Assembly (NCBI GenBank): GCA_026874595.1
Contig: CM049308.1
Location: forward strand, 96,706,624 to 96,770,623
DNA length: 64,000 nucleotides
DNA from: Sipunculus nudus
Lineage: Eukaryota > Annelida > Sipuncula > Golfingiida > Sipunculidae
Reading direction: 5' to 3'
Positions 37,583 through 49,465 of this stretch are shown one piece after another. Position 1 is the first letter of the stretch. Each line of letters starts with the position of its first letter. Both the position numbers and the translations under genes were made by a program. The notes under the pieces were generated by a model that had not been told where the DNA came from, ran no database searches, and was given only the letters and a program-made list of their open reading frames with translations.

Positions 37583-38895
37583 AGCCCTCAGCCCTTAGGC
37601 TGATGGGCTATTGTCGTCACCCAAGCTGTCCGTCCGTCCGTCCGGCGTCCGTTAACTTTTACCTTGTGAGCGGGATATCTTGAAAAGGATTCACCATCAG
37701 AATTTTATTTCCTTGGTAAAGATGTATATCGACAAAATCTCGGTCAAGTTCGAAGATGGGTGACCTTGACCCATATTTCTACATTTTAGAGCTGATTATA
37801 GAAAAACACTTAGATGCTTATTACTCAGGAACCATTGGGTGGATTTTCACAAAACTTACTATGATTATTGGGACTGATAATCTGTACCTGCTTCACAAGT
37901 TTGGTGGCGCCACCTACAATTTCTGATTTTTAATGAATTTTTTTATCGGATTTTTCAACTTTGGGCTTGTGAGCGGGATATCTCTAAAAGGTTTCACCGT
38001 AGGAATTTATTTTTTCGGTGAAGATGTATATTGACAAAATCCCGGTCAAGTTCAAAGATGGGTGACCTTGACCTGCTTTTCAAGGTCACAGAGCTGTTTA
38101 TAGAAAAAACATTTAGAAGCTTATTTCACAGGAACCATTGGGTGGATTTTCACAAAACTTACTATGATTATTGGGACTGATAATCTGTACCTGCTAAACA
38201 AGTTTGGTGGCGCCACCTACAATTTCTGATTTTTAATGAATTTTTATTGGATTTTTCAACTTTGGGCCTGTGAGCGGGATATCTCTAAAAGGTTTCACCG
38301 TAGGATTTTTATTTTTTCAGTGAAGATGTATATTGACAAAATCTTGGTCAAGTTTGAAGATGGGTGACCTTGACCTGCTTTTCAAGGTCACAGAGCTGAT
38401 TATAGAAAAAACATTTAGAAGCTTATTTCTCAGGAACCATTGGGTGGATTTTTACAATACTTACTATGATCATAGGGACTGATGGTCTGTAACTGCTGCA
38501 CAAATTTGGGGGCGCCACCTGCAATTTCTGATTTTTAATGAATTTTTCTTGGATTTTTCAATTGTGGCCTTGTGAGCAGAATATCTCTAAAAGGATTCAC
38601 AATAGGAATTTTATTTCTTTGGTGAAGATGCATATCAACAAAATCTCGGTCAAGTTCGAAGATGGGTGACCTTGACCTGCTTTTCAAGGGTGCTTTACAG
38701 AGCTTACAATAGAATAAAACTTAGAAGCTTATTTTCAGGAAGCATTTGATGGATTGTTATGAGTCATGGTACATACCTCTCCATTTTAAATTTATAACTG
38801 AGACATGTACAGATATACATCCATGTGAGAACAGATATTTAGTACTTTTCGCTGTTACCACCTCTAAACACTGTTCTTTTGGCTGAGGGCTTTTG
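37583..38895 (+). repeat. Family C Helitron-like element, ~300-bp tandem core x 4
   Basis: The 5' hairpin is TTAGCCCTCAGCCCTTAGGC..TGATGGGCT, followed by (CCGT)n at about 37628-37645. Four units of about 300 bp follow (starting near 37664, 37965, 38268 and 38570), three with a GG[TG]GGCGCCACC module. The 3' end at 38880-38895 is GGCTGAGGGCTTTTGT, whose GGCTGAGGGCT is the reverse complement of the 5' AGCCCTCAGCC. The A2 sequence resumes after it. Confidence 0.65.
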
Positions 38896-39289
38896 TCAGC
38901 TTCTGCTGATATTCTAGTTTTTCTCTATTTTTGATACCTTCAAAGAAGCTGTCATCTGTAAACAGGGCATAAATCGTAACCGCTGGACCTGGAATCTTCT
39001 CACTTGACATCAATGAGGATCCATGAAAAGTCTTTTTGAAAACCTGATATTTGGTCTCTGTTACCCATATTCTCCAAGCTATGGGTCTCATAATTACCCC
39101 ATGGAATAATCAAAAATTTGATACAATATGATGTATTAATATTGATCATGGAGTGTCATCAGTTTCTGCAGACTAGTGGCACCACCTGTATTTGTTCAGG
39201 TTATTTTATGAATTTTTTTCTCTATTTTTGAGACCTTTAAAGATATGAACATGATTCTTTGCATGTATATTGACCATTAAGTGTTTTTA

Positions 39290-40917
39290 TTAGCTCAGCT
39301 GACTATAAGTCATCTGAGCTGTAGTCGTGGTTCATTGTCCGTCGTCCGTCCGTCCGTCGATGTGGCACGTTTTGAAACCGTAAGACCTAGGAATCCAAAA
39401 TTCGGCATAATGTTAGATGTCCCCAAGATCTCCTACCAAGCCGAAAACTGGGTCTTTGCGACTTCGTTCCTTTGAGAAATTAAGGAAAAACCTCAATTTT
39501 TTATTAAAAACCTATTTTCACACTTCAGGACTGCCTAATATCAAAACCACTCATCTGTTTTTCCTCACATTTACCATAAATATTCCTCTTTATAGTTCCT
39601 ATGTACATGCCAGAAATTAGGTCTGTATTATATAATTTAAAAAAGTTATGGGCCCAAACATAATGCATTTTGCCACGGTAAGAAATCAGGAAAGATATTT
39701 GAACACTTAACACAAAACATGTTAAAGCTATGGACATTTTTTCCAGTAATATAACTTTAATTAATCAAAATTAAATTGTATACCCAAAATTAGATCAAAA
39801 TCTTTTAAATTTTTAAAAATATTAACAAAAATAAAAAATTGGTACCTTAAATTTTGCCCAATTTTGACCATGGCACATATTTTTCCTGTAAGTACTGTGG
39901 ATTTAATTTTCACAGCATGTGCACATAAGGATTTAATCTGTTAAAATCTGAAATTTGAAAATAAAAGCTGCAAAATTAGGCTAGTTATTGAATTTTTTTT
40001 GGAGGCTCTTGTTGTATTCCCTTACATTGTCAAGCAGTCCACTTTGGTCACTGTAGGTCAATCATTGCAGCTCTCTATGCTCCCCAGGCTGTTGGCATAA
40101 TGGTATGCAATCCCATCACTAGGGCAAGCCCTCTCTCCGCTGAGTTGAGCTTGATCAGGCTGTCTGCAGTTAATACCATACCACAGGGAGCCTTCCCCCC
40201 CCCCCCCCATTCTGTTGACAGACCTGTACTATGAACTAGATGAATCTTAAAATTAATATTTTTTTCAGCAAAGAGCAGTAACAATGGAGACCCCTCCCCC
40301 ACCCACCCCTTCAATACGCAGGACTAATAAACAAGATGAATCTTATATTTAATATTAAATAAATTCTTTTTGATGAGACTTTGACAATTTTGATTTTTTT
40401 AAGAAAAAAAATTCAGGAATTTAATTCTTATATTCAAATATGATATAATATATTTGGATCTAATGTAAGTGCTAACAGACAAGATTTAAGAAGATATAAA
40501 TACTTTGTAGCATTTCATTCATATCTCTAAAAGTTGGTGGGGCCTAGGTGTGAATAACACTGTTAACTTAGTATTAAAATTAGGAATATTGGTCAAACTT
40601 TGTGGGATTAATTTTTAACTCATATGGCCATATATTTAACTTTTGAAAACTTAATTACCTTCACACATTATTTTTTTATGAAATGTTACTTTTATATAAC
40701 ACTTACTGTAGACCTATTTGTTCCCTTGGTGCATCACTAACTGGTTTAGCTCATGTCCATTATTCTATAATTTACAGAGTTTCATTTTAGCAGGGCCATT
40801 TTCTCATAGCTTTTCTGATGATAATATACATGAAAAACCAAAACAAATAAAAATATTTTGCAGTTTCTCATATTTTCCAAAATTCAGCTGAGCGATGTGA
40901 CCCATCGGTCCCTTGTT
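39290..40917 (+). repeat. Family A element, short copy (~1.6 kb)
   Basis: The 5' hairpin AGCTCAGCTGACT..AGTCATCTGAGCT lies at 39293, followed by CCGT repeats and one core unit (to about 39930). A diverged 3' half contains a poly-C run (about 40196-40208). The 3' end is CAGCTGAGCGATGTGACCCA TCGGTCCCTTGT. Confidence 0.75.
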
Positions 40918-41446
40918 TGATACCTTCAAAGAAGCTGTCAACTGTTAACAGGGCACAAGTCGTAACCACTCGACCTGGAATCTTCTAACTTGACATTAAA
41001 GGTGGTCCATGAAAAGTCTCCATGGAAATCTGAAATTAGATCTCTGTTACCCATATCCTCCATATTCCTGTGGCATCCATCTGTACATGTGCTCTTGGTG
41101 AAAATTGCTCATATCTCAGGAATGGTTAAAGATATTGGTATGAAATCTGGCATGTCCATCCATCTTGGAAAGTTTTCTCATAAGCCAGACAGGTGGCGCC
41201 ACCTACTTTCCTGGTTTTGTAGAATTAAAAAAAGCACTTTTCTCACTAGTGATTTATCATATTGGCCTGAATCAGGGATGGGGCCAGGTACTTGTACCTG
41301 TACCTGTACCTAGGTACACATTTCAGAGTACCTGTACCTGCCGGTCATGAGTAAGAAGTACCTTGTACCTGTACCTGTACCTGGAACTAAAGTACCTGTA
41401 CCTGGTACAAGGTACTCCAGGTACATTTTCATATTTTCAGTTTTTT

Positions 41447-44400
41447 TAGCTCAGCTGACTGAAAGTCATCTGAGCTATAGCGATCACTCTTTGTCCGTCG
41501 TCCGTCTGTCCGTCTGTCCGTCCGTTAACCAGGCACAAATCGTAACCGCTGGACCTAGAACCTTGTAACTTGGGATTCTGAGAGGTCCATAAAAAATCTC
41601 CTTGGAAACCAGAAATTAGGTCTCTGTTACCCATATCCTTCGAGCTATGTGGCCCCAAAGTACCCCCCAGAAAAGTCAAAAATTTCATACAAAAACTTCA
41701 ATATCTCATTAACTACTTGACTGATGGTCATGATTTTTGGCATACATATTGATCATGAGATGTTCCATCACTTCCTGCAGACTGGTGGCGCCACCTGTAT
41801 TTTTCGATTTTTTACGAATTTTTTTCTCTATTTTTGAGACCTTTAAAAATGTGAACATCTGTTAACAAGGCACAAATCGTAACGACTGGACCTAGAATCT
41901 TAATTCTTGACACATTGAGAGACCTATGAAAAGTCTCCTTGGAAACCAGAAATTAGGTCTCTGTTACCCATATCCTTCGAGCTATGGGGCCCAAAATTAC
42001 CCCCCAGAATAGTAAAAAATTTCATACAATAACTTCAATATCTAATTAACTACATCACTGATGGTCATGATTTTCGACATACATATTGATCATGAGATGT
42101 TTCATCAGTTTGTGCAGACTGGTGGCGCCACCTGTACTGTTTGATTTTTTACGATTTTTTCCTCTATTTTTGAGACCTTTAAGGATGTAGTTATCTGTCA
42201 ACAGGGTACAAATCGTAACGACTGGACCTAGAATCTTCGTTCTTGACACACAGGGAGACCCATGATAAGTCTCCATGGAAACCTGAAATTTGGTCTCTGT
42301 TACCCATATCCTTTGAGCTATGGCACTCCAAAGTACAGCTCAGAATAATGGAAAATTTGATACAAAAGCTAAAGTAACTGAACAACTAATGCAGAGATAA
42401 CCATAATTGTTTGCATGGATATTGATCATGGAGTGTTTCTTAAGTTTCTGCAGACTGGTGGCACCACCTGTATTTGTTCGGTTTTTTTTACGAAATTTTT
42501 CTGTATTTTTGAGACCTTTAAAGATATGAACATCTGTTAACAGGGCACAAATCATAAAAACTGGACCCAGAATCTTCATTCTTAAAACACAGGGAGACCC
42601 ATGAAAAGTCTCCATGGAAACTTGAAATTAGGTCTCTGTTACCCATATTCTTTAAGCTGTATGGGTCCAAAAAATACCCCCCCCCCCCCCCAGAATAATG
42701 GAAAATTTGATACAAAAACTGCAGTATTTCAATAACTACAACACTGATGGTCATGATTTTCGGCATACATATTGATCATGAGCTGTTCCATCAGTTTCTG
42801 CAGACTGGGTGTGCCACCTCTATTTTTTTTCAAATTTTTACGAATTTTTTTCTTTTTTTTGAGACCTTTAAAGATGTGGTTATCTGTCAACAGGGTACAA
42901 ATCGCAACAACTGGACCTAGAATCTTCATTCTTGTCATGCAAGGAGGCCCATGAAAGGTGCCTGTGGAAACTTGAAATTAGGTCTCTGTTACCCATATCC
43001 TTCAAGCTATAGGACTCCGAAGTATCCCTCAGAATAATGGACAATTTGATACAAAAACTAATGCAGAGATCACCATGATTTTTTGCATGGATATTGACCA
43101 TTAAGTGTTTTTATTAGTTTCTGCAGACTGGTGGAGCCACCTGTATTTTTGTATCCGCCAAAATGAAGTTTTGCGGATACTATGTTTTTGACCGAGTTCC
43201 TCCACCACGGCGGCATTCGTTTCCAGAGAGCTCCTCGGAGACTAATGGACCGATTTTTCCCAAACTTACACCTATTATCGGGTCACATGTTAACTGGTGC
43301 CTAACCAATTTGCGTTGACCTCTGACCTTTCCTATTTATCCAGTGTCCATTTGTGGGTCTGTTTCCACTCATAAACCCTCATTTCTCGGGAACCGTTTGA
43401 CCGATCAGGAAATAAAATTGATACAAATGTAGCCCTTGGATTGCTTTATAACATACACAAAAAATGGTGGCGCCACCTGTAACCATGTTTGCACAGTGTC
43501 CATCTGTTCATCTGCCTTGGGTTAAAATCACTCATATCTCTGCAGTGAATTGACTAATTCACCTGAAATTCGTCATGCGTATACATCCAGGATAGCTTTC
43601 TTGATTTTATGACAGGTGGCGCCACCTACGTTCACGTTCACGCTGATGACATCCAAGCTTATATCTTGGGAACCGTTTGACCTATCAGGAAATAAAATTT
43701 ATACAAATGTAGCCCTTTGATAGCTCTGTAACATACACAAAAAATGGTGGCGCCACCTGTAACAATGTTTGCACAGCGTCTGTCTGTTAGTCTGCCGTGG
43801 CCTAAAATCACTCATTTCTCTGTAGTGGTTCGACATAACTGCCTAAAATTTTGCAGGTTTATACATCGTGGACAGCTTTCTTGATTTTATGACAGGTGGC
43901 GCCACCTACATTCTAGTTAACGCTGCACACATCCAAGCTCATATCTCAGGAACCATTTGACCGATTGGGCCAAAATTGTGCATGTGTTTAGATCTCACAT
44001 AGGTCTTTATCATACACAAAACTGGAAGGGTTACCTGCAAAGATTTTTGCACAGTGTTTGTCTGTTTGTCTGCCATGGGCAAAAATCGCTCATATACATG
44101 TAGTGGTTTGACTTTTCTGCCTAAAATTTTGCAGGTGTATACAACTTGGACAGCTTTCTGGATTTGTGGTAGGTGGCACAACCTACATACACATTTAGGC
44201 TGCAGACATCCATGCTAATATGCAACATACCTCACTCTATTTCCCCTTGCCACTCAATCCATGCCTCACTATCCGATTTTGGCAGATACATGTAGTCACT
44301 TGTTGGTTACCTGTATTCTAGTTTTAAAAGTTTACACATTTTTCTCTATTTTTGAGATATATAAATACAGACTAAATCTTGGCCTGTTGGTTAATCTGTT

Positions 44401-44504
44401 TGATGCTTCAGTTGAATGGGTATATACTACCATTCTAATGATAAAATTTCCTTTTGCGAATCTCTTCCCAGTCAGCTGAGCGTCATGACCCATGGGTCAC
44501 TTGT
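41447..44504 (+). repeat. Family A2 element with ~330-bp tandem core x 5, nested in hAT
   Basis: The 5' hairpin AGCTCAGCTGACTGAAAGTC..ATCTGAGCT and CCGT/CTGT tract lie at about 41447-41525. Five core units begin near 41530, 41865, 42200, 42540 and 42888. Each contains 'caaatcgtaac..ctggacc', 'ggtctctgttacccatat' and a terminal GGTGGCGCCACC-like module. A family B element is inserted at 43150. The 3' end is CAGCTGAGCGTCATGACCCA..GGGTCACTTGT. Confidence 0.7.
43150..44321 (+). repeat. Family B Helitron-like element nested in A2
   Basis: The 5' hairpin GTATCCGCCAAAA..TTTTGCGGATAC lies at 43151. GGTGGCGCCACC modules are at 43468, 43616, 43746 and 43895. The degraded 3' end has GGCAGATACATGTAGTCACT..GTTGGTTAC and then CTAG at 44318-44321. 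A2 sequence ('tttttctctatttttgagat') resumes right after it. Confidence 0.75.
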
Positions 44505-44670
44505 TTTAGTTAATTTTCTCTTTTAGTATTAAATTAGGTAACCTGTAGTGTAAAATAATCAGCAAGCCATCAGTGTGATAAACTGCTCATGAACTGAATT
44601 GTAATCACACCTCCAGAATGGTCACATGAGAGAAATCAGTTGTAACCACTTATTAAGCAAATCAATCGAT

Positions 44671-44880
44671 TATACTGTACTTGGTCCACTTAATGAACTT
44701 CTAGTACACAAATATCAGGTCTGTGAAGTATGGTGTCATACTGTACTTGGTGTGCTTAATGGACTTTCAGTAGATTTGGATTTCATGTTTGTGAATGTAT
44801 GGTGTCATACTCTACTTGGTGCACTAAATGGACCTTTGATACACTTGCATATCATGTTTGTGAATGTATGGTATGGTAAG
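44671..44880. repeat. ~75-bp tandem repeat x 3 in the hAT interior
   Basis: Three units contain ATACTGTACTTGGTGCACT and 'catgtttgtgaatgtatggtgtc'. The 75-bp period keeps one frame open (44626-44889). There is no recognisable protein, and it is not called as a gene. Confidence 0.7.
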
Positions 44881-45014
44881 TTCTTATAAAATATACTTAA
44901 GCAAATGACTTTCAATATTGTTTGATAGAAAAAAGGCATGTTAACTTGCTTATACATGAATTTATGCGGCCATTATAATCTGTAAAAATGTATTTGAAGT
45001 GATCCTCAAATAAA

Positions 45015-45345
45015 TGTACCTGTACCTGCACCTAGGTACTTTCTAAAGTACGTGTACCTGTACCTAGGTACTATGTGAAAATCAAGTACCTGTACCTGTA
45101 CCTGGCCCATTCACAAGTACCTGTACCTGTACCTAGGTACTTTCTAAAGTACGTGTACCTGTACCTAGGTACTATGTGAAAATCAAGTACCTGTACCTGT
45201 ACCTGGCCCATTCACAAGTACCTGTACCTGTACCTAGGTACTTTCTAAAGTATGTGTACCTGTACCTAGGTACTATGTGAAAATCAAGTACCTGTACCTG
45301 TACCTGGCCCATTCACAAGTACCTGTACCTGTACCTAGGTACTTT
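45015..45345. repeat. GTACCTGTACCTAGGTAC repeats, ~105-bp higher-order unit x 3
   Basis: These are right subterminal repeats of the hAT element. Blocks of GTACCTGTACCTAGGTACT, 'atgtgaaaatcaa' and CCTGGCCCATTCACAA alternate. The left subterminal block (41283-41428) has the same hexamer. Confidence 0.85.
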
Positions 45346-46311
45346 CACTTGTACCTGGCCCCAACCCTGGCCTTAATTGGTGCATACCCATAGATCTTGG
45401 ACTCCTCCATATTGTACTCAAGACTGATGGTGCCATCTGCAATAGTTTTCTTGTGGTGTCTATCCATACATGTTTTTTGGGTGAAAATTGCTCATATTTT
45501 AGGAGTGGTTCAAGGTATTAGTCTGAAATTTGGCATGTCAATCCGTCTTGGAGAGTTTTCTCGTAAACCAGACATTTCTAAGGACTCTTCACAAAATTCA
45601 TGATTTTTTGGCACTCTGGCAATCATTTTGCTCATTGTTCAACATTCCTTGAATATAGCTGAGCATCATGGCCCATGGGCCACTAGTTTCAAGGTCACAG
45701 CAGCGATTATGCTAACATGATATTAGGGCAATAACTCAAAAAGAATTTGTGGTACAGTCACCAAACCTACAGTTTAGAGGCATCTTATCAAGGCCTAGGC
45801 CAAGTTTGAATATGGATGACCTTGATGCATTTTTCAAGGTGACAGAGGCGATAACGCTGAAATGATGTTAACCTTAATATCTCACTGGGGGATGCATGGA
45901 TTGGTCCAAAAATCAAATTGACATAAGATCTTTGATAGCATTGTTTTCTGCAGAAGACAGGTGGCGCCACCTTATGTTGTTTTCTTGCTAAAATGATGTT
46001 TAAACGGAATAACTTTGTAAGAATTTGAGGTACAGTCACCAAACCCACAAGTTTGATGCATCTCATCAACTGCTAGGTCAAATTTGAACATGGATGACTT
46101 TGATACATTTTTTCAAGGTCACAGCAGCAATAATGTTAAAATGAAATTACGGCAATAAAAAAAAATTGTTGGTACAGTCACCAACTTACAGGTTAGATGC
46201 ATCTTATCAAGGGCTTGGGGTTAATTGGGGGGGGGGGGGGTAATCAAGGGAGGGGGGGGGGGTTAATTGTCTGGGGATACTGTGGCACCTGCCGTGCCAA
46301 GAAATATCTAG

Positions 46312-46756
46312 TTATACATGGGTTTACTTATTTTTCAGATTTTATCTGTGCATAGATATCAGTGAGATGATGAAGGTTATGTAAAGTGGTGTCATGACCT
46401 GTACAATGAGTGACCTTGACCTTGAATAGGTCAGTCTGCAGAAATACATTACTTGTGAATCCCCTAACTTTTGAAGTATTTCATATTTTTCCTCAAATAT
46501 GACATACCAACTGTTTCAACAAAGTTTGCTGGAAAGTCCAAAATCTGGTGACTTTGACATGGATCTTCAATGTCAAATCAGCCAAAATACAGAAATTTTT
46601 GGAATCCCACAACCTTTGAAGTACTGCATATTCTTTTCTCAAATTAAATACACCCATTTGCAAATTCTCAAAGGATTTTGAAAAATTTTGACCTTGTCTT
46701 GATCTTCAAGGTAACATGCAGAAATATACAACCATCTATCATTGGACTTATCATGG
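46312..46756 (+). other. Remnant of a directed-repeat element
   Basis: This is intron sequence with 'gaccttgaccttgaataggtcag'-type phrases resembling family E/G cores. It appears to continue at 54888-55095, which has similar 'cttgatcttcaaggtcaaa' and 'cagaaatacag' phrases. No gene is seen. Confidence 0.4.
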
Positions 46757-47736
46757 TTTTAGCTGAGCTGACTGAAAGTCAACTGAGGTATAGGTATGGC
46801 GCTTTGTCCATCAATGGTCCGGTCGTCTGACCGTCCGGGCGTCTGGCCATCTGGCTGTCCCTTAGCAGGGCACAAATTGTCACCACTGGACCTAGAAACT
46901 TCTTAGTGTACATCCCGGGAGGTCAATAAAAAATCTCCTTGGAAACCTGAAATTAGATCAGTGCAACCTATATCCTCCTAGCTATGGGGCTTTTAGGTAC
47001 CCCTGAGAATAATAAAAAAATTGATACAAAACTTCCAATATCTTGATAATTAATGCTTGTATTGCCATGAATCTTGCCTTGAATATTGACCATGACTAGT
47101 TTTGTCAGTTTCTGAAAACTGGTGGCGCTTCCTGTATTTTTCTTAGTTTTTCGATGACCAGCCAATAGGGGAAAAACCTTAAAAAATTTGGAGTTACAAG
47201 GTCAAAGGTCAAGGTCACAGGGACCATCTGTCCTGATATTTGTTTCTGAAGGATAACTTCCGGTTTAATTGACATGTTGGTTTCAATTTTGACTTATATA
47301 TGACCCACCAATAATGTAAGAACTCTGTTGATTTTAGGGTCATGAGGTGAAAGGTCATGGTCACAGCACCCCCTTATTTAACAAGATTGTGGATTTTTTA
47401 AGCCAAACTTTTCATAAAAAGTGGAAAAAACTTATGGATTTTGGGGTCACAAGGTGAAAGGTCAAGGTCACAGGGGCCATCTATCCGTATATTAGTTTCT
47501 GTCTCTCACATTTGGCGCCCCTGCCAATAGGGGGAGTTTCCTTTTGATTTTGGGGTCACTGGATCAAAGGTCAAGGTCACAGTGCTCATACATCTACAAA
47601 TTAGTTATGAATGATAACTCCAGTTTGGTTAGACAGGATGGCTTCAAACTGATCACAGGAGCCATATTTTGAAAAAGCTCATAAACATATCCTTATAGAC
47701 AAATTCAGCTGAGTGTCGAGACCCTTGGGTCCCTAG
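46757..47736 (+). repeat. Family A2/G element (~1 kb)
   Basis: The 5' end is TTAGCTGAGCTGACTGAAAG..TCAACTGAGGT with a degraded CCGT/TCTG tract. One A2 core unit is followed by G-type units ('gtcaaaggtcaaggtcacag' repeated at 47203, 47458 and 47562). The 3' end is TCAGCTGAGTGTCGAGACCC TTGGGTCCCTAG. Confidence 0.6.
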
Positions 47737-47737
47737 T

Positions 47738-49147
47738 TGTATCCCCAGACAAATACGGGGGATACTATGTTTTCATACCGGTCCCGCTGCCTCCGCCGCC
47801 GCTCCCGCATATAAATCTTTTTGGCGCAATAAAATTTTTCAAGGATCTTTACCAAACTTGGTATATGTATAGATATGGGTGAGAGGACGAAGCCTATTTA
47901 AAATGAGGTCATGACCTTGAGTCCTTGACTAGGAGATTGTTTTGACCTTGAATAGGTCCAATTTTGGGGAAAATCACACAAATTCTTAAATATCTCAAAA
48001 AATCTTGCATGGATTGATCCCAAATCAATGATGGAAGATCATGGATAGGGTTGTCATGTTCCAGAAACTGGTGGCGCCACCTGTTATCCTTTTCTTGTTT
48101 TCATGCCTTTTAATACCCCCATCATTGCCACTTAACAGTACTGTGAGCATTATAAGTCAAAAACTATTGGACAGATTTCTTTCATATTATGCATTTACAT
48201 AGACATGGGTTATGAGATGATGTTATTTTAAATTGGGGTCATGACCTTTCCTATGAGAGTGGTCTTGACCTTGAATATTGCCATATATGGTGAAAATCAC
48301 ACAAAATCATAAATATCTCAATAAGGGATGCATGGATTGGTCCAAAAATCAAATTAACCCAAGATCTTGGAAAGCTTTGTCTTCTGCAGAAGACAGGTGG
48401 CGCCACCTTCTGTCCTTTTCTTGTTTTTGCGCCTTTTAATGCCCCATCATTGCCACTTGACAGTACTGTGAGCATTATAAGTCTAAAACTAATGGACAGA
48501 TTGGGCTGAAATTTTGCATGTCCATGATCTTGGATATCTCCATCTTGTAATTAAGACTGGTGGCGCTGTCAGCAATTGTAATTGTGTGTCCATCAGTATG
48601 TTTGCTTTTGGTGAAAATTGCTCATATCTTCCGAGTGGTTCAAGGTATTGCTCTTAAATTTGGCATTTCCATCCATCTTGGAAAATTTTCTCGTCTTAAA
48701 CTAATGGACAGATTGGACTGAAAATATCCATAGATCTTGGATTCCTCCATCTTGTACTCAAGACTGGTGGCACCATCTGCAATTGTTTTGGCATCTTGTC
48801 AATCTATACATGTGCTTTGGGTGAAAATTGCTCATATCTCCAGAGTCGTTCAAGGTATTGGACTGAAATTTGGCATGTCCATCCATCTTGGAAAGTTTTC
48901 TCGTAAACCAGCAGGTGGCACCATCTACCTTCCCATTTCTGTAAAATATATTAATGCTATTTTCTAAAGAGTGATTCACCGTATTGGCCCCCATTTTTGG
49001 TGAAAAATATTGTTTCTCAAGTTGATAGATGGAAGAAACCATAGTTACTTGCCAAGTGTCAGTATATATTGCTGAAGAAGGGAGGCCTATTTCTTAAAGG
49101 GGGGGGGGGGGGGATTAATTGTCCGGGGATACTGTGGAAATATCTAG
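47738..49147 (+). repeat. Family E Helitron-like element (~1.4 kb)
   Basis: The 5' end is GTATCCCCAGACAAATACGG GGGATACT, followed by a CCGCCG run. The core resembles 36411-37205 ('caaacttggtatatgtatagatatgggtgagagg'). The 3' end is a poly-G tract (about 49100-49113), then GGGGATACTGTGGAAATATC and TAG. GTATCCCC and GGGGATAC are inverted repeats. The terminal hairpin of the 46283 copy is absent here. Confidence 0.65.
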
Positions 49148-49465
49148 TTTTTTTGTATTTTTACAAATATTTTTTCTATTTTTTTACTACAAAATGACAA
49201 CAATCATGACAGTTTTTCAGCTGTGATTCCATCTAGTGTCCCAAAACTTGGTATGTTTATTGATCACAAGTGGATGCCCTGTAGTAATCACCCTTTCTGT
49301 CTGTCAGTCCATCGGTCACAGGGGCCATCTGTTCATAAATTATTTTCTAGATGATAACTCCAGTTTGGTTTGACATATTGGTTTGAAACTTGTATATGGC
49401 TCACCACTAAAGTAAGAACTTTTTTGGGTGCAAAGGTCAAAGGTCAAGGTCACAGGACCTATTTT
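49148..49465 (+). repeat. G-type core fragment
   Basis: It has 'cacaggggccatctgttcata' and 'aaggtcaaaggtcaaggtcacag' as in 47200-47600. It is cut by the family A element at 49466 and probably continues at 54388-54886. Confidence 0.5.

Larger units (their letters stand above)
41273..45369. mobile_element. hAT-type non-autonomous DNA transposon with TACCTG-rich ends, interrupted
   Basis: The left end is CAGGGATGGGGCCAGGTAC. The right end, reverse-complemented, is CAGGGTTGGGGCCAGGTAC, so the inverted repeat differs at one position in 19. The flanks are GCCTGAAT (41265-41272) and GCCTTAAT (45370-45377), an 8-bp target duplication with one mismatch, as expected for hAT. Both inner flanks are packed with GTACCTGTACCTG repeats. 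An A2 element (41447-44504) with a family B element inside it interrupts the transposon. No transposase is seen. Confidence 0.75.
37206..45687 (+). repeat. Family A2 element nested in E, itself a host of further insertions
   Basis: The 5' end at 37207 is TAGCTCAGCTGACAGAAAGT with a CCGT/CTGT tract. The 3' end at 45657-45687 is AGCTGAGCATCATGGCCCAT..GGGCCACTAG. A2 core units ('gggcacaaatcgtaacc.ctggacctggaatcttc') are visible at 37290-37565, 38945-39289 and 40940-41060. An F-type core follows at 41061-41272 and 45370-45600. Family C (37583-38895), family A (39290-40917) and a hAT element (41273-45369) interrupt it. Confidence 0.55.
36411..46311 (+). repeat. Family E Helitron-like element, greatly expanded by nested insertions
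   Basis: The 5' end is GTATCTCAAGACAAAGTCAG GGGATAC. The 3' end at 46270-46311 has GGGGATAC, a perfect 6-bp hairpin TGGCAC/GTGCCA (46283-46299) and then 12 nt ending in CTAG. That matches the 3' structure of classical Helitrons. The E sequence is 36411-37205 and 45688-46311; the reading 'gaccttgatgcattttt' | 'caaggtcacag' is restored when 37206-45687 is removed. Poly-G runs lie at about 46230-46258. Confidence 0.65.

Noticed and set aside
44626-44889. 87-codon open frame with a 25-residue repeat
   Set aside because: It is the product of a 75-bp tandem repeat inside a non-autonomous hAT element; there is no recognisable domain.
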